From assembly GCA_039829995.1 (NCBI GenBank), contig CP140036.1, positions 1 to 64,000 of the forward strand: 64,000 nt of DNA, in the 5' to 3' direction. This DNA comes from Buchnera aphidicola (Nurudea yanoniella). Lineage in GTDB: Bacteria; Pseudomonadota; Gammaproteobacteria; Enterobacterales; Enterobacteriaceae. The notes under the pieces are model-generated. The model was not told where the DNA came from and made no database searches. It saw nothing but the letters and a program-made list of their open reading frames with translations. Within the stretch, counting starts at the first letter, position 1. Each line of letters begins with the position of its first letter. Shown piece after piece: positions 36,501 through 47,357 of this stretch. The translations under genes and the position numbers were made by a program.

Positions 36501-37796
36501 TAATCGATGTAAAGTAGGCGCTCTATTTAATAATACTGGATGTTCACGAATTACTTCATCTAAAATATCCCATACAACAGGTTCTTCTCGTTCTACCATT
36601 TTTTTTGCTGCTTTAATAGTACTTGCTAATCCCTTTATTTCTAGTTTTCCATAAATAAATGGTTTAAATAATTCTAAAGCCATTTTTTTAGGTAATCCAC
36701 ATTGATGCAAATGTAAATATGGTCCGACAGTAATTACTGATCTTCCCGAGTAATCTACTCTTTTTCCTAATAAATTTTGTCTAAATCGTCCTTGCTTTCC
36801 TTTAATCATATCAGATAGCGATTTAAGTGGACGTTTATTAGAGCCCGTTATAGCTCGTCCTCTTCTTCCATTATCTAATAATGCATCTACAGCTTCTTGT
36901 AACATTCGTTTTTCATTTCTTACTATAATATCAGGTGCTGATAATTCTAATAATCGCTTTAAACGATTATTTCTATTGATAACTCGACGGTACAGATCGT
37001 TTAAATCTGATGTAGCGAATCGTCCACCATCTAAAGGTACAAGGGGTCTAAGATCTGGAGGTAAAATCGGTAATACAGTTAAAATCATCCATTCAGGTTT
37101 ATTATGTGATTGTAAGAATGATTCTAATAATTTAATACGTTTTGTTAATTTTTTTCGTTTTGTTTCAGAATTACTATTATGTAGTTCTTTTTTTAGAATA
37201 TTACATTCTTGATTTAAATTCATATTATTTAATAATGATTGTATTGCTTCTGCCCCCATTTGTGCATTGAATTCATCTCCAAATTCTTCTAATGCATTTA
37301 AATACTGTTCTTCAGTTAAAATTTGACGTTTTTCAAGATTAGTTATTCCTTTTTCAACAACAACGTAAGATTCAAAATATAAAACTCGTTCAATATCTCG
37401 TAATGGCATATCTAACAATAATCCAATTCTTGATGGAAGTGATTTCAAAAACCAAATATGTGCTATAGGTGAGGCTAATTCAATATGTCCCATACGTTCT
37501 CGACGAACTTTACTTTGTGTTACTTCTACTCCACATTTTTCACAAATTACTCCACGATGTTTTAATCTTTTATATTTTCCGCATAAACATTCATAATCTT
37601 TTACTGGTCCAAAAATACGAGCACAAAATAATCCATTTCTTTCTGGTTTAAATGTTCGATAATTTATAGTTTCGGGTTTTTTAACTTCTCCAAATGACCA
37701 AGATCGAATCATATCTGGAGAAGCAAGAGCAATTTTTATTGCATCAAATTCATCAGTTTTAATTTGTGATTTTAAAATTTTTAGTAAATCTTTCAC
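33585..37796 (-). CDS. rpoC: RNA polymerase subunit beta-prime
   Basis: This is the largest RNA polymerase subunit and holds the catalytic magnesium. The product is 1403 residues (1407 in E. coli). Visible are the N-terminal zinc finger ([19 protein letters not shown], residues ~70-88), the metal-binding [12 protein letters not shown], and a second cysteine cluster around [13 protein letters not shown]. It starts with GTG, as in E. coli, 80 bp after the rpoB stop. It is a good sequence with no lesions. Confidence 0.98.
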   Translation of the reverse strand: MKDLLKILKSQIKTDEFDAIKIALASPDMIRSWSFGEVKKPETINYRTFKPERNGLFCARIFGPVKDYECLCGKYKRLKHRGVICEKCGVEVTQSKVRRERMGHIELASPIAHIWFLKSLPSRIGLLLDMPLRDIERVLYFESYVVVEKGITNLEKRQILTEEQYLNALEEFGDEFNAQMGAEAIQSLLNNMNLNQECNILKKELHNSNSETKRKKLTKRIKLLESFLQSHNKPEWMILTVLPILPPDLRPLVPLDGGRFATSDLNDLYRRVINRNNRLKRLLELSAPDIIVRNEKRMLQEAVDALLDNGRRGRAITGSNKRPLKSLSDMIKGKQGRFRQNLLGKRVDYSGRSVITVGPYLHLHQCGLPKKMALELFKPFIYGKLEIKGLASTIKAAKKMVEREEPVVWDILDEVIREHPVLLNRAPTLHRLGIQAFEPVLVEGKAIQLHPLVCAAYNADFDGDQMAVHVPLTLEAQLEARSLMMSTNNILSPANGEPIIVPSQDVVLGLYYMTRKRINVKGEGMILNNSKEAEKVYRLGLAKLHAKVKVKIVEYKLMNDGKFLRKKKIISTTIGRAILWMIVPKGLPFSIVNQTLGKKSISTMLNMCYRILGIKQTVRFADQIMYTGFTYAARSGASVGIDDMVIPKKKENIITEAEIEVAEIQDQFQSGFVTAGERYNKVIDIWAEANERVAKAMMNNLSTEYVSDNTGKLIKQTSFNNIFMMADSGARGSAAQIRQLAGMRGLMAKPDGSIIETPITANFREGLNVLQYFISTHGARKGLADTALKTANSGYLTRRLVDVAQDLVVTEDNCNTKEGIIMTAVIEGGEIKEPLREKVLGRVTVENIFKPLSSNILIFKNTLLNEKWCDLLEKNSIDSIKVRSVVNCETNFGVCAYCYGRDLARGNIVKKGEAIGVIAAQSIGEPGTQLTMRTFHIGGAASRAATESNIQIKTFGTIKLENAKSIINSEGKIIITSRNVELKVIDDVNVTKESYKVPYGAIIAKKNGEQVQSGEIIAKWDPHTIPIISEVHGYVKFVDMIDGQSITRQTDELTGLTSIVILDTSERTIVGKDLRPSLKIVDSTNNHVLIPGTEMPAQYFLPSKTIVQIDNNVQIKSGDTLARIPQESGGTKDITGGLPRVADLFEARRPKELAILAEISGFISFGKDTKGKRRLIITPYDGGNPYEEMIPKWRQLNVFEGERIEKGDIISDGPESPHDILRLRGIQAVTKYIVNEVQEVYRLQGVKINDKHIEVIIRQMLRKATIIQSGHSEFLNGEQVEYSRVKVANKMLSGENKKLATFSRDLLGITKASLATESFISAASFQETTRVLTESSVAGKRDELRGLKENVIVGRLIPAGTGYSYHKKRINRRQKENTNFNLSSSISAEEASANLSELLNSTL

Positions 37797-37876
37797 GAAT
37801 CAGTTCCTGTAGAAGTGAACGTTTGAAATAATCAAATTTAGTTAATAAGAAGTTTTGAAAATAAGTATTAATCTTT

Positions 37877-40800
37877 CTAATTATTTTCTAATTCAATATT
37901 AATACCTAATGATCTAATTTCTTTTAATAATACATTAAAAGATTCAGGCATTCCTGGTTCCATTTTATAATTTCCATCTACTATATTTTTATACATTTTC
38001 GTTCTTCCGTTAACATCATCTGATTTTACTGTTAGCATTTCTTGTAAAGTGTAAGCAGCTCCATAAGCTTCTAGAGCCCAAACCTCCATTTCTCCGAATC
38101 TTTGTCCTCCAAATTGAGCTTTTCCACCTAATGGCTGTTGAGTAACTAAACTATAAGATCCAGTAGATCTCGCATGCATTTTATCATCTACAAGATGATT
38201 AAGTTTTAACATATACATATATCCAACAGTAACAGGTCTTTCAAATTTTTCTCCAGTTCTTCCATCAAATAATGTTATTTGTCCAGAAGTAGGAAGATTT
38301 GCTAATTTTAATAGTTCTTTTATTTCTTTTTCTTGAGCTCCATCAAAAACAGGTGTTGCAATTGGCATGCCATCTTTAAAATTTTTTGCTAAACATAAAA
38401 TTTCATCATCCGAAAATGTATTTAAATCTACTTTTTGTGTAACTTTTTCTCCTAAGTTAAAAGCTGCTTGAATAAAATTCCGAATAGATTTAATAGATTT
38501 TTTATATTTCAGCATTTTATTAATTTTATCCCCAATTCCTTTTGATGCTAGTCCTAAATGAGTTTCTAAAATTTGTCCTATGTTCATTCTAGATGGAACA
38601 CCTAAAGGATTCAAAACAATATCTATAGGAACACCATTTTGATCATAAGGCATATCTTCTATAGGATTAATTTTTGAAATTACTCCTTTATTTCCATGAC
38701 GACCAGCCATTTTATCTCCAGGTTGTATATGTCTTTTTACTGCTAAATAAACTTTTACAATTTTTAAAATACCAGGTGTTAAGTCATCGCCTTGAGTAAT
38801 TTTTTTATGTTTAATTTCCAATTTTTTTTCGAATTCTTTTTTAAGATCGTTATATTGACGAGACAATTGTATTAATTTTTTTTTGTTTTTTTTATCATTT
38901 ACAGGAATATTTAACCATTCTTTTTTAGGTAATTTATTTAAATTTTCTAATTTAATATCAGAACATAATAAAATAGATTGAATTTGATTAAATAAACTAT
39001 ATTCGAATATTTTAAATTCTTCTGTAAGATCTTTTTTTGCTTGTTGTAATTGTGTATCTTCTATTTTTAGTGCTCGTTTATCTTTTTTAACTCCATCTCT
39101 TGTGAATACTTGTATATCAATTACTGTTCCAGATACTCCATTAGGTACTCTTAACGATGAATCCTTTACATCTGAAGCTTTTTCTCCAAATATAGCTCTT
39201 AATAATTTTTCTTCTGGAGTTAATTGCGTTTCACCTTTTGGAGTTACTTTCCCTACTAAAATATCTCCTCCTTTTACTTCAGCACCAATATAAACGATTC
39301 CTGATTCGTCTAATTTAGATAATGCATATTCTCCTACATTAGGTATATCTGATGTAATTTCTTCAGGCCCTAGTTTTGTATCTCGTGAAATACAAGCTAA
39401 TTCTTGAATATGAATTGTAGTAAATCTATCTTCTCGAACTACTTTTTCTGATATTAAAATAGAGTCTTCAAAATTATATCCATTCCAAGGCATGAATGCT
39501 ACACGCATATTTTGTCCTAATGCTAATTCACCTAAATCAGTAGATGGTCCATCTGCTATCACATTTCCTTTTTCAATTTTTTCTCCTAGAGATACACAAG
39601 GTATTTGATTAATGCACGTATTTTGATTAGATCTAGTATATTTTGTTAAGTTGTAAATATCGATTCCTGCTTCTCCAGGAATCATTTCTTCTTTGTTTAT
39701 TTTAATAATAATTCTTGATGCATCTATGTATTGAACAGTTCCACTTCTTTTAGCTATTTCAGTTACGCCAGAATCTACAGCTACAGTTCGTTCCATCCCA
39801 GTTCCAACTAATGGTTTTTCTGATATTAATGTTGGAACAGCCTGTCGTTGCATATTAGCACCCATCAAAGCTCTATTAGCATCGTCATGTTCTAAAAATG
39901 GAATTAATGAAGCACCTACAGAAACGATTTGTTGTGTAGAAACGTCCATATAATTAACCTGGCTAGGATGAAATAAACTAGATTCTCCCTTATATCTACA
40001 AGTTACTAATTCGTCGATAAAATTTCTATTTTTATCTAAATTTGTATTAGCTTGTGCAATGATGAAATTTCCTTCTTCTATAGCCGAAAGATATTCTATT
40101 TCATGAGTGATTTTACCGTCTTTAACTTTTTGATAAGGTGTTTCTAAAAAACCATATATATTAGTTCTAGCATATACAGATAAAGAATTAATTAAACCAA
40201 TATTAGGACCTTCTGGTGTTTCAATTGGACAAACTCGTCCATAATGTGTTGGATGAACATCTCTCACTTCAAATCCAGCTCGTTCTCTAGTTAATCCTCC
40301 TAAACCTAATGCAGAAATACGCCGCTTATGCGTTATTTCTGATAACGGATTATTTTGATCCATAAATTGAGATAATTGACTAGATCCAAAAAATTCTTTT
40401 ATTGCTGCAGAAATTGGCTTAGCATTAATCATATCTTGAGGAACAAGTGTATCTAAGTCACTTAGAGATAATCTTTCTTTTACAGCTCTTTCAACTCGTA
40501 TTAATCCTATTCTAAATTGATTTTCTGCCATTTCTCCTACCGATCTTATTCTTCTATTTCCTAAATGATCGATGTCATCAATATTTCCTTTGCCATTTCT
40601 GATATCAATTAATTTTTTTATTACATCAATTATATCTATTTTACTTAGTGTATTTTTCCCTTGTATATATGTTCTTGATAAAGAACGATTAAATTTCATG
40701 CGACCGACCGAAGAGAGATCATATTTTTCTTCCGAAAAGAATAAATTTTCAAACAAATTTTCCGTCGCATCTCGTGTTGGAGGTTCTCCAGGACGCATCA

Positions 40801-41905
40801 TTCGATAAATTTCAATTAAGGCACTGGAACGATCAAAAGTAGAGTCAATTTTTAACGTTTCTGAAATATATGGACCATGATCTAAATCATTTGTAAATAT
40901 TGTTTGAATTTCAGAATAACCGTTTAATTTCAGTTTTTTAATTACTTCTATATTTAATTCAGTATTAGCTAATAAAATAATTTCTTTGGTTTTTTTATTA
41001 TAATAATTTTTTGCTGATACTTTTCCTATTAAATATTCTATTGGTACTTCTATAGAACTAATTTTATTTTTTTTTAATACATTAATGTGTCGAGCAGTAA
41101 TACGTTGCCCTTTTTTTACATATATTTCTTTATTACAAACAATATCAAATGTTGCTGTTTCTCCACGTAATCTTTCTGGAATTAGTTCCATTATTATTTT
41201 TTTTTGAAATATTTTAAATGTATTTTTTTTAAAAAATATGTCTAAAATTTCTTCTATATTTAAATTTAATGCTTTTAAAATAATACTTACAGGTAATTTA
41301 CGTCGTCTATCAATACGAATAAATAAATTATCTTTTGGATCAAATTCAAAATCTAGCCATGATCCTCGATATGGAATAATGCGAGCATTATATAGTACTT
41401 TTCCAGACGAATGAGTTTTCCCTTTATCACTATCAAAAAATACTCCTGGACTACGATGTAATTGAGATACTACTACTCTTTCAGTTCCATTTATGATAAA
41501 TGTTCCATTTTTTGTCATTAATGGAATTTCTCCCATATATACTTCTTGTTCTTTTATTGTTTTTATAGTTCTTTCTAATGTTTCACGTTCATAAATTATA
41601 AGCCGTAGTTTTACACGTAATGGAGCAGAATAAGTAGATCCTCTAATTTGGCATTCTTTTACATCAAAAGTGGAATTTCCTAAAAAATATTCGATATATT
41701 GTAATTCGGCATTTTTGTTATAACTTAAAATAGGAAATATTGATTTAAATGCCGCTTCTAATCCATATAAAGTATTTAAGTCTTTTTTTATAAATTTTTG
41801 AAATGAGTCAAGTTGGATGGAAAGAAGGTATGGTACATCAAGCACTTTTTTGCGTTTTCCAAAATTTTTTCGAATTCGTTTTCTTTCAGTATAAGAGTAA
41901 ACCAT
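37877..41905 (-). CDS. rpoB: RNA polymerase subunit beta
   Basis: Beta forms the other half of the RNA polymerase active-site cleft and contains the rifampicin pocket. The 1342-residue product has exactly the E. coli length. The rifampicin region is present ([16 protein letters not shown] and [13 protein letters not shown]), as are [18 protein letters not shown] (read [16 protein letters not shown]), [10 protein letters not shown] and the C-terminal [18 protein letters not shown] core. It is transcribed with rplL through a conserved attenuator hairpin. Confidence 0.98.
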   Translation of the reverse strand: MVYSYTERKRIRKNFGKRKKVLDVPYLLSIQLDSFQKFIKKDLNTLYGLEAAFKSIFPILSYNKNAELQYIEYFLGNSTFDVKECQIRGSTYSAPLRVKLRLIIYERETLERTIKTIKEQEVYMGEIPLMTKNGTFIINGTERVVVSQLHRSPGVFFDSDKGKTHSSGKVLYNARIIPYRGSWLDFEFDPKDNLFIRIDRRRKLPVSIILKALNLNIEEILDIFFKKNTFKIFQKKIIMELIPERLRGETATFDIVCNKEIYVKKGQRITARHINVLKKNKISSIEVPIEYLIGKVSAKNYYNKKTKEIILLANTELNIEVIKKLKLNGYSEIQTIFTNDLDHGPYISETLKIDSTFDRSSALIEIYRMMRPGEPPTRDATENLFENLFFSEEKYDLSSVGRMKFNRSLSRTYIQGKNTLSKIDIIDVIKKLIDIRNGKGNIDDIDHLGNRRIRSVGEMAENQFRIGLIRVERAVKERLSLSDLDTLVPQDMINAKPISAAIKEFFGSSQLSQFMDQNNPLSEITHKRRISALGLGGLTRERAGFEVRDVHPTHYGRVCPIETPEGPNIGLINSLSVYARTNIYGFLETPYQKVKDGKITHEIEYLSAIEEGNFIIAQANTNLDKNRNFIDELVTCRYKGESSLFHPSQVNYMDVSTQQIVSVGASLIPFLEHDDANRALMGANMQRQAVPTLISEKPLVGTGMERTVAVDSGVTEIAKRSGTVQYIDASRIIIKINKEEMIPGEAGIDIYNLTKYTRSNQNTCINQIPCVSLGEKIEKGNVIADGPSTDLGELALGQNMRVAFMPWNGYNFEDSILISEKVVREDRFTTIHIQELACISRDTKLGPEEITSDIPNVGEYALSKLDESGIVYIGAEVKGGDILVGKVTPKGETQLTPEEKLLRAIFGEKASDVKDSSLRVPNGVSGTVIDIQVFTRDGVKKDKRALKIEDTQLQQAKKDLTEEFKIFEYSLFNQIQSILLCSDIKLENLNKLPKKEWLNIPVNDKKNKKKLIQLSRQYNDLKKEFEKKLEIKHKKITQGDDLTPGILKIVKVYLAVKRHIQPGDKMAGRHGNKGVISKINPIEDMPYDQNGVPIDIVLNPLGVPSRMNIGQILETHLGLASKGIGDKINKMLKYKKSIKSIRNFIQAAFNLGEKVTQKVDLNTFSDDEILCLAKNFKDGMPIATPVFDGAQEKEIKELLKLANLPTSGQITLFDGRTGEKFERPVTVGYMYMLKLNHLVDDKMHARSTGSYSLVTQQPLGGKAQFGGQRFGEMEVWALEAYGAAYTLQEMLTVKSDDVNGRTKMYKNIVDGNYKMEPGMPESFNVLLKEIRSLGINIELENN

Positions 41906-42102
41906 AGGGTTCCTCGATTAGTCAGTCAATTTGAGTATTATTTATCGTATTATTAAAAATAATTTTAGTAATTTTTTATTTTTGTGACATTGAGAATTAC
42001 ATATTTTTTTATAAAATAAAGAATAATAAAATAATTGTATGACTAAAAATTTATTTATTATAAATATTAAAGATGATAATTTAAAATAATTACATAGAAA
42101 AG

Positions 42103-42125
42103 GCTGGTGACTTATAATCACCAGC
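42103..42125 (-). terminator. Attenuator hairpin between rplL and rpoB
   Basis: GCTGGTGA (42103-42110) and TCACCAGC (42118-42125) form a perfect 8-bp GC-rich stem with a 7-nt loop. On the minus strand it is followed by CTTTTCTATG. E. coli has a nearly identical GGCTGGTGA/TCACCAGCC hairpin at the same place, where partial termination and RNase III processing set the ratio of ribosomal protein to RNA polymerase. Confidence 0.85.
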
Positions 42126-42162
42126 TGCTAAAATATATAATTTCAATTAATAGTATAAATTT

Positions 42163-42531
42163 TTACTTAATTTCTACTTCGGCACCGGTTTCGTCTAATA
42201 TTTTTTTCAGAGATTCAGCTTCTGTTTTAGTAATATGTTCTTTGATTACAGTAGGAGCTGATTCAACTAGATCTTTTGCTTCTTTTAGTCCTAATCCAGT
42301 AGCACTTCTTACTGCCTTTATAACTGATACTTTGTTGGTACCGATAGATTTTAATATTACATCAAATTCTGTCTTTTCTTCAATTGGTTCTACAATAGAT
42401 TGAGATACAGAATTTATAGACGTTTCCGCTGATATTCCAAATTTTTTTTCCATATCAGAAATCAACTCAACAACATTTATAACTGACATTTCTGATATAG
42501 CTTCTAAAATTTGTTCTTTTGTTATAGACAT
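42163..42531 (-). CDS. rplL: 50S ribosomal protein L7/L12
   Basis: L7/L12 forms the flexible stalk that recruits translation factors. The 122-residue product has the usual length, with an N-terminal dimerisation domain (residues 1-30), an alanine/valine-type hinge that is here serine/valine/glutamate rich, and the C-terminal domain with [20 protein letters not shown]. It ends just before the attenuator hairpin of the rpoBC operon. Confidence 0.97.
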   Translation of the reverse strand: MSITKEQILEAISEMSVINVVELISDMEKKFGISAETSINSVSQSIVEPIEEKTEFDVILKSIGTNKVSVIKAVRSATGLGLKEAKDLVESAPTVIKEHITKTEAESLKKILDETGAEVEIK

Positions 42532-42591
42532 AATATTTGTCCTTTATAATATCTAAAAAAATAATTTTAAGTATTATTTACAAGATACAAA

Positions 42592-43089
42592 TTATATTTC
42601 GCTTTTTATTTTTTTTATAGATAAAAGTGCACGCATTAATTTCCCTACAGCTGCTTCTTTAAGAAGTATCATTAATCGATATATTGTTTCGTCATATGTT
42701 GGTATATCTGATAATATATTAATATTAGATGCAGACAATATTTTATCTTCAAATACAGCTCCAATAATTTTAAAATCATTATTTTTAATGGAAAATTCTT
42801 TAAATAATTTTGCTGCACTTCTTGGATGGTCTATAGAGTAGCCTATTAGTACTGGTCCAACTAATAGTTTTTTTAAGTTTTCGAATTTAGTATCTTTAAT
42901 ACCTAATTTTATTAAATTGTTTTTAAAAACCCCTAATTTTATACCTATTTTTCGAGCTAATTTTCGTAATTCAGTTATTGTATTGACTTTCACATTTCTT
43001 GAATCAGCAATAACTATGGATAATGCTTGTTTAGTTATGTTGTTAATTTTTTTAACAATTTCTTTTTTTTTCTGAAAGTTCAATACCAT
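42592..43089 (-). CDS. rplJ: 50S ribosomal protein L10
   Basis: L10 anchors the L7/L12 dimers to the ribosome and in E. coli represses its own operon by binding the leader mRNA. The product is 165 residues, as in E. coli. The family pieces VIADSRNVKVNTITELRKLAR and GVFKNNL are visible. It begins MVLNFQKK. The 266-nt spacer upstream, before rplA, is long and could hold the leader and a separate promoter; small repeats of the form ACTGAAAGT occur there, but I could not derive a firm structure. Confidence 0.96.
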   Translation of the reverse strand: MVLNFQKKKEIVKKINNITKQALSIVIADSRNVKVNTITELRKLARKIGIKLGVFKNNLIKLGIKDTKFENLKKLLVGPVLIGYSIDHPRSAAKLFKEFSIKNNDFKIIGAVFEDKILSASNINILSDIPTYDETIYRLMILLKEAAVGKLMRALLSIKKIKSEI

Positions 43090-43355
43090 TAATTTAAGTG
43101 CTCCTAAATTTAATAAAAACTATAGACATGATTTTATTAAAAATAAAAACTAATAATTTCATTCGTATAATTTTTACATATTTTAATTCTTTTTATTTAA
43201 ATGATAATAGAATAATTAAAATTATATATTTTAAAGTTTAGATAGCAAGCAAGCATTATTTAAATATTATTTACACTGAAAGTGTTAAATTTAGATGTTA
43301 ATTTATGAAATGAATCTTTCAGTATAAAGAATTTTTTTTATAGAGTAAAGTAAAA

Positions 43356-44060
43356 TTAAATCACTACATAGTTTAAGTTATTGAAATTAATATTTATACC
43401 TAAACTCATTGTTGTTGAAAGAGTAATTTTTTTAATATATGATCCTTTTAAAGTTTTCGGTTTCAATCTTTTTAAAGATTTTAATAAAACGTGTAAATTT
43501 TCTTGTATGTTTTTATTTAAAAAGTTAATTTTTCCTATTGATGTATGTATGATTCCATTTTTATCATTTTTATAATTTATTTGACCGATTTTTGCATTTT
43601 TAATTGCAGTTTTAATATCATTAGTTACTGTTCCTAATTTTGTATTAGGCATTAAACCACGAGGTCCTAGTACTGGACCTAATTTATTTACAAAATGCAT
43701 GACATCAACAGAGGCAATTGCAATATTAAAATCAATATTGTTTTTTTGTATTTTTTCGATTAAATCATGAAGACCTACGTATTCTGCGCCACATTTTTTG
43801 GCGATTTCAAAGTTTTTTTCTTGAGTAAAAACTGCTACTTTTATAATTTTTCCTATACCATGAGGTAATACAGTACTTCCCCGGATATTTTGATCAGATT
43901 TTTTAGGATTAATACTTAAATTAATAGATACATCTATACTTTCATTAAATTTAGAAATAGCCATTTTTTTTAGTAATTCAATGCCTTCTTCAATGTCAAA
44001 ATTTTTTTTATTTTTAACTAAAGTATGCATAAATTGCATTTTTTTAGTAATTTTTTTCAT
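43356..44060 (-). CDS. rplA: 50S ribosomal protein L1
   Basis: L1 binds 23S rRNA at the E-site stalk and is the translational repressor of the L11 operon in E. coli. The product is 234 residues, the family length. The signature LGPVLGPRGLMPNTKLGTV is intact near residues 123-141, and the C-terminus is the normal SLGININF type. The ATG directly follows the rplK stop (TAAATG), so translation is probably coupled. Confidence 0.97.
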   Translation of the reverse strand: MKKITKKMQFMHTLVKNKKNFDIEEGIELLKKMAISKFNESIDVSINLSINPKKSDQNIRGSTVLPHGIGKIIKVAVFTQEKNFEIAKKCGAEYVGLHDLIEKIQKNNIDFNIAIASVDVMHFVNKLGPVLGPRGLMPNTKLGTVTNDIKTAIKNAKIGQINYKNDKNGIIHTSIGKINFLNKNIQENLHVLLKSLKRLKPKTLKGSYIKKITLSTTMSLGININFNNLNYVVI

Positions 44061-44492
44061 TTATTTTCCTTTTATGGTTAAACCTATAGAATGAGCAGTT
44101 CCTATAATAGATTTAGTCATATTTTCAATATTGGATCCAGTCATATCAGTTTCTTTTATTTTTGCAATTTCTTTTATTTGTTGATAAGTTATTTCTCCGA
44201 CTTTTTCAGTATTAGGTTTAGAAGAGCCAGATTTAATTCCTACCATTTTTTTTAGTAAAATAGAAGCAGGAGGTGTTTTAGTAATAAAAGAAAATGTTTT
44301 ATCTGAATATACAGTTATTATAGTAGGAATAGGTAATCCTTTTTCTAAATTATTAGTTTTCACATTAAATAATTTACAAAATTCCATAATATTTACACCT
44401 TTTTGTCCTAAAGCTGGCCCTACCGGAGGACTAGGATTAGCCATTCCTGCGGAAACTTGTAATTTTATATAAGATTGTATTTTTTTTGCCAT
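44061..44492 (-). CDS. rplK: 50S ribosomal protein L11
   Basis: L11 binds the GTPase-associated centre of 23S rRNA. I use the ATG at 44492, giving 143 residues starting [13 protein letters not shown]; the in-frame ATG six codons upstream has no family support. The proline-rich [21 protein letters not shown] motif is intact (core [11 protein letters not shown]). It is the first gene of the L11-L1 pair, just downstream of nusG. Confidence 0.96.
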   Translation of the reverse strand: MAKKIQSYIKLQVSAGMANPSPPVGPALGQKGVNIMEFCKLFNVKTNNLEKGLPIPTIITVYSDKTFSFITKTPPASILLKKMVGIKSGSSKPNTEKVGEITYQQIKEIAKIKETDMTGSNIENMTKSIIGTAHSIGLTIKGK

Positions 44493-44558
44493 ATTTTCCC
44501 TTGTTTTCAAAGTATGTATATTTTTATGTTGTATTTTAAAATTATTAAAAAGTACTAT

Positions 44559-45104
44559 TTAATTTTTTTTAACTTGTCCAAAATCTAATTCTACGGGAGT
44601 TGATCTTCCAAATATAGAAACTGATACTTTTAATCGATTTTTTTCATAATCTACTTGTTCTACTATTCCATTAAAATCTAAAAAAGGTCCATCATTTACT
44701 CTAACCATTTCTCCCGGTTCAAATAATGTTTTAGGTCGAGGTTTATTTCCAATTTGTTTAAGTCGATTAATTATAATGTTTACCTCTTTGTCACTTATTG
44801 GAGAAGGTTTATCAGAAGTACCTCCTATAAATCCTAATACACGTGGTATGCTTCGAATTAAATGCCAACTTGAGTCATTCATTATCATTTGAATTAATAC
44901 GTATCCTGGAAAAAATTTATACTCACTTTTTTTTTGTTGTCCTGCTTTAATTTCTACAACTTCTTCAGTTGGAACCATGACGTCTCCAAACAATTTTTCC
45001 ATGTTATTTAGCTTTATATGTTCTTGTATTGATTGCATAACACGACTTTCAAAGCCAGAAAATGCTTGCAATACGTACCACCGTTTCTTAGGATTTTTAT
45101 ACAT
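44559..45104 (-). CDS. nusG: Transcription antitermination factor NusG
   Basis: NusG binds RNA polymerase, stimulates elongation and links transcription to Rho or the ribosome. The 181-residue product equals E. coli. The N-terminal NGN domain starts with [12 protein letters not shown] and includes [10 protein letters not shown]. The C-terminal KOW domain is [20 protein letters not shown]. It follows secE with a 1-bp gap, the standard secE-nusG operon. Confidence 0.97.
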   Translation of the reverse strand: MYKNPKKRWYVLQAFSGFESRVMQSIQEHIKLNNMEKLFGDVMVPTEEVVEIKAGQQKKSEYKFFPGYVLIQMIMNDSSWHLIRSIPRVLGFIGGTSDKPSPISDKEVNIIINRLKQIGNKPRPKTLFEPGEMVRVNDGPFLDFNGIVEQVDYEKNRLKVSVSIFGRSTPVELDFGQVKKN

Positions 45105-45105
45105 A

Positions 45106-45489
45106 TTATATCCTTAAACTAATTAAAAATGATACTAGTCGGATTAAAAAATTATCTAATCCCCATAAAATTAAAGAAATTAAAAAAGTTGCAATTATTA
45201 CAATAATAGTTATGTGAAGTGTTTCTTTAAAACTAGGCCAAGTTATTTTTTTAGTTTCTTTTTTAGTTTCTTGTATTAATAAAGTTATTTTTTTCCATTT
45301 TTTTATTGAAAACATTAGTACACTAATTGAACTAATTAAAAATATTGTTATGATGGTATGCAAAGTAAAAGATAAATTGAAATCATAGTAATTATTTAAA
45401 AATATCAATGTTATTAGTATTCCTATACTGATCCATTTTATTATATTTAAAATTTTGATTTTATTGTAAATTTTTGTTTTTTTTATCAT
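45106..45489 (-). CDS. secE: Preprotein translocase subunit SecE
   Basis: SecE clamps the SecY channel in the inner membrane. The 127-residue product has the three membrane segments of enterobacterial SecE (about residues 15-33, 40-60 and 92-118) and the conserved amphipathic stretch [14 protein letters not shown] just before the third helix. Its location between the tRNA cluster and nusG is the same as in E. coli, except that tufB is missing. Confidence 0.95.
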   Translation of the reverse strand: MIKKTKIYNKIKILNIIKWISIGILITLIFLNNYYDFNLSFTLHTIITIFLISSISVLMFSIKKWKKITLLIQETKKETKKITWPSFKETLHITIIVIIATFLISLILWGLDNFLIRLVSFLISLRI

Positions 45490-45893
45490 TTATTATCCTA
45501 TGATGTAAATTGATTATAAAGGTATATTGTATAATTTTATTATAAAACATAGTTTTTTTATTGAATAAAAATATAAAATTATTAGATGAAAATTTTTTAT
45601 TTTAGTATAAATTAATGTATTTCAATGTAATTTAGTATATGTGGTATGTGATAAAAGTTATGATTTAACAAAATTATTTAAATATTATTAATTTACATAA
45701 ATTATATAGAATTAATATTTTCTAATGAAATCATGTATATAAAATATATGAATGTTTAAAATAATTTAAATTTATTAATCGAAGTGGTATTTAAGCTTTT
45801 TAATTTTTTATGAAAAAGATAATTTAATGTGAGTTTTAAATGTTAAGGATTTATTATTTTTTAAAAAATTTTAAAAATTAATAGTTATTTATT
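45490..45893. other. Gene-free stretch between secE and the tRNA cluster
   Basis: About 400 AT-rich bases. In E. coli tufB sits here between thrT and secE; no EF-Tu fragment can be recognised. The region presumably holds the secE-nusG promoter, but no single -35/-10 pair stands out. Confidence 0.55.
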
Positions 45894-45967
45894 TGCTGAT
45901 ACCCAGATTCAAACTGGGGGCCTCACCCTTACCAAGGGTGTGCTCTATCATACTGAGCTATATCAGC
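45894..45967 (-). tRNA. thrT: tRNA-Thr(GGT)
   Basis: The 74-nt cloverleaf has acceptor GCTGATA/TATCAGC, anticodon loop TTGGTAA (anticodon GGT) and T-stem CCCAG/CTGGG. The D-loop is AGTATGATA, one base longer than usual and with A in place of G19. The T-loop is TTTGAAT, with U in place of C56, so the tertiary 19-56 pair could be A-U. CCA is not encoded. It is the last member of the thrU-tyrU-glyT-thrT cluster. Confidence 0.94.
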
Positions 45968-45976
45968 GATTTTTTT

Positions 45977-46048
<72 letters not shown>

Positions 46049-46092
46049 ATATTAAGAAATAATTTTTAAATTAAAATTGAAAAACGAATTTT

Positions 46093-46174
46093 TGGTGGGA
46101 GAAGGATTCGAACCTTCGAAGTCTATGACGGCAGATTTACAGTCTGCTCCCTTTAACCACTCGGGAATCCCACC
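46093..46174 (-). tRNA. tyrU: tRNA-Tyr(GTA)
   Basis: This 82-nt class II tRNA has a long variable arm (CCGTCATAGACTTCG region), acceptor GGTGGGA/TCCCACC and anticodon loop CTGTAAA (anticodon GTA). CCA is not encoded. The position in the cluster matches E. coli tyrU. Confidence 0.95.
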
Positions 46175-46202
46175 AAATTTTTATATTTCAATATTTATTT
46201 TT

Positions 46203-46275
<73 letters not shown>

Positions 46276-46465
46276 ATTTATCACTAATATATTACGTATA
46301 GATTTAATTTTATGCAATAAAAATTTTATACTAATCCACTATTATTTTTTTAAGAAAAATTTTCAAAATTTTTATATGTTTATAAAAATGATTTTTTAAA
46401 TGATTTTTATAAAAATTATTGTTTTTATAGTTTTAAACTAGTATTTTAAAAGTATTTCAAATGAA

Positions 46466-47287
46466 ATGTTATTTTTTATGAAGACTGTAGAGTTAGATAA
46501 AAACATTGAAAATATTTTAAAATATTTAGTTAAAGATATTTTGTATAATGATTTAGTTAATTCATACTCAAGTGAGAATAAGAATACAAAACCTTATATT
46601 TTAGGAATAACCGGAAGTGTATCTGTTGGAAAAAGTACTATGTCTCGTATATTACAAAAAGGATTAAAAAAATATTTTACTAATAAAAATATTTCTATAA
46701 TTACAACAGATAGTTTTTTATATTCTAATGAAATTTTAAACAATTTAGGATTGATGGAACAAAAAGGATTTCCTAAAACATATGATATTTATAGATTAAA
46801 AAAATTTTTTTTAGATATTACATTTGGTATCCAAAACATAAATATTCCTGTTTATTCTCATTTTTTTCAGAATATTGTTCCAAGTTGTAATAAAATTGTA
46901 CAAAAATCTGATATTTTCATTATAGAAGGTTTACATATTTTAAATCCTTATTTTTACATAACACAAAAAGATGGTTCTTTTTATTTTTCAGATTTTTTTA
47001 ACTTTTCAATTTACATGGATGCAAAGGATGAATTTTTGATAGAATGGTATCTAAATCGGTTTTTACGTTTAAGAAAAATTTCTAAGTTTTATCCACGTTC
47101 TTTTTTTAATTTTTATTTTAAAATGTCTTTAAATGATGCAATAAATTATGCTATTAGAGTATGGTATAAGATTAATTATAAAAATTTAAAGGAAAACATT
47201 TTTTTTACAAAACAATATGCTAATCTCATTATAAACAAAAATTTTGAACATGAAATAAATTATGTTAAATTTATAAAATTTAAGTAG
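46466..47287 (+). CDS. coaA: Pantothenate kinase, N-terminally shortened
   Basis: CoaA phosphorylates pantothenate, the first step of coenzyme A synthesis. The P-loop GSVSVGKST lies at residues 50-58, followed by TTDSFLYSNEIL, KGFPKTYDIYRL, VYSHFFQNIVP and the C-terminal WYLNRFL block, all matching the E. coli enzyme. The product has 273 residues against 316. About 45 N-terminal residues are missing, and an in-frame TAG at 46439 prevents extension. A second ATG (46478) is also possible. The kinase core looks complete. Confidence 0.92.
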   Translation: MLFFMKTVELDKNIENILKYLVKDILYNDLVNSYSSENKNTKPYILGITGSVSVGKSTMSRILQKGLKKYFTNKNISIITTDSFLYSNEILNNLGLMEQKGFPKTYDIYRLKKFFLDITFGIQNINIPVYSHFFQNIVPSCNKIVQKSDIFIIEGLHILNPYFYITQKDGSFYFSDFFNFSIYMDAKDEFLIEWYLNRFLRLRKISKFYPRSFFNFYFKMSLNDAINYAIRVWYKINYKNLKENIFFTKQYANLIINKNFEHEINYVKFIKFK

Positions 47288-47357
47288 TATTTTAGTATTA
47301 TGAATTATATATTTATTATTTTTTTAATTCATTTTATATAAGTTTTCCTTGTTTTTA

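Noticed and set aside
42107..42403. A 98-codon frame opposite rplL
   Set aside because: It runs antisense to the conserved L7/L12 C-terminal domain and through the attenuator hairpin, with no family resemblance.
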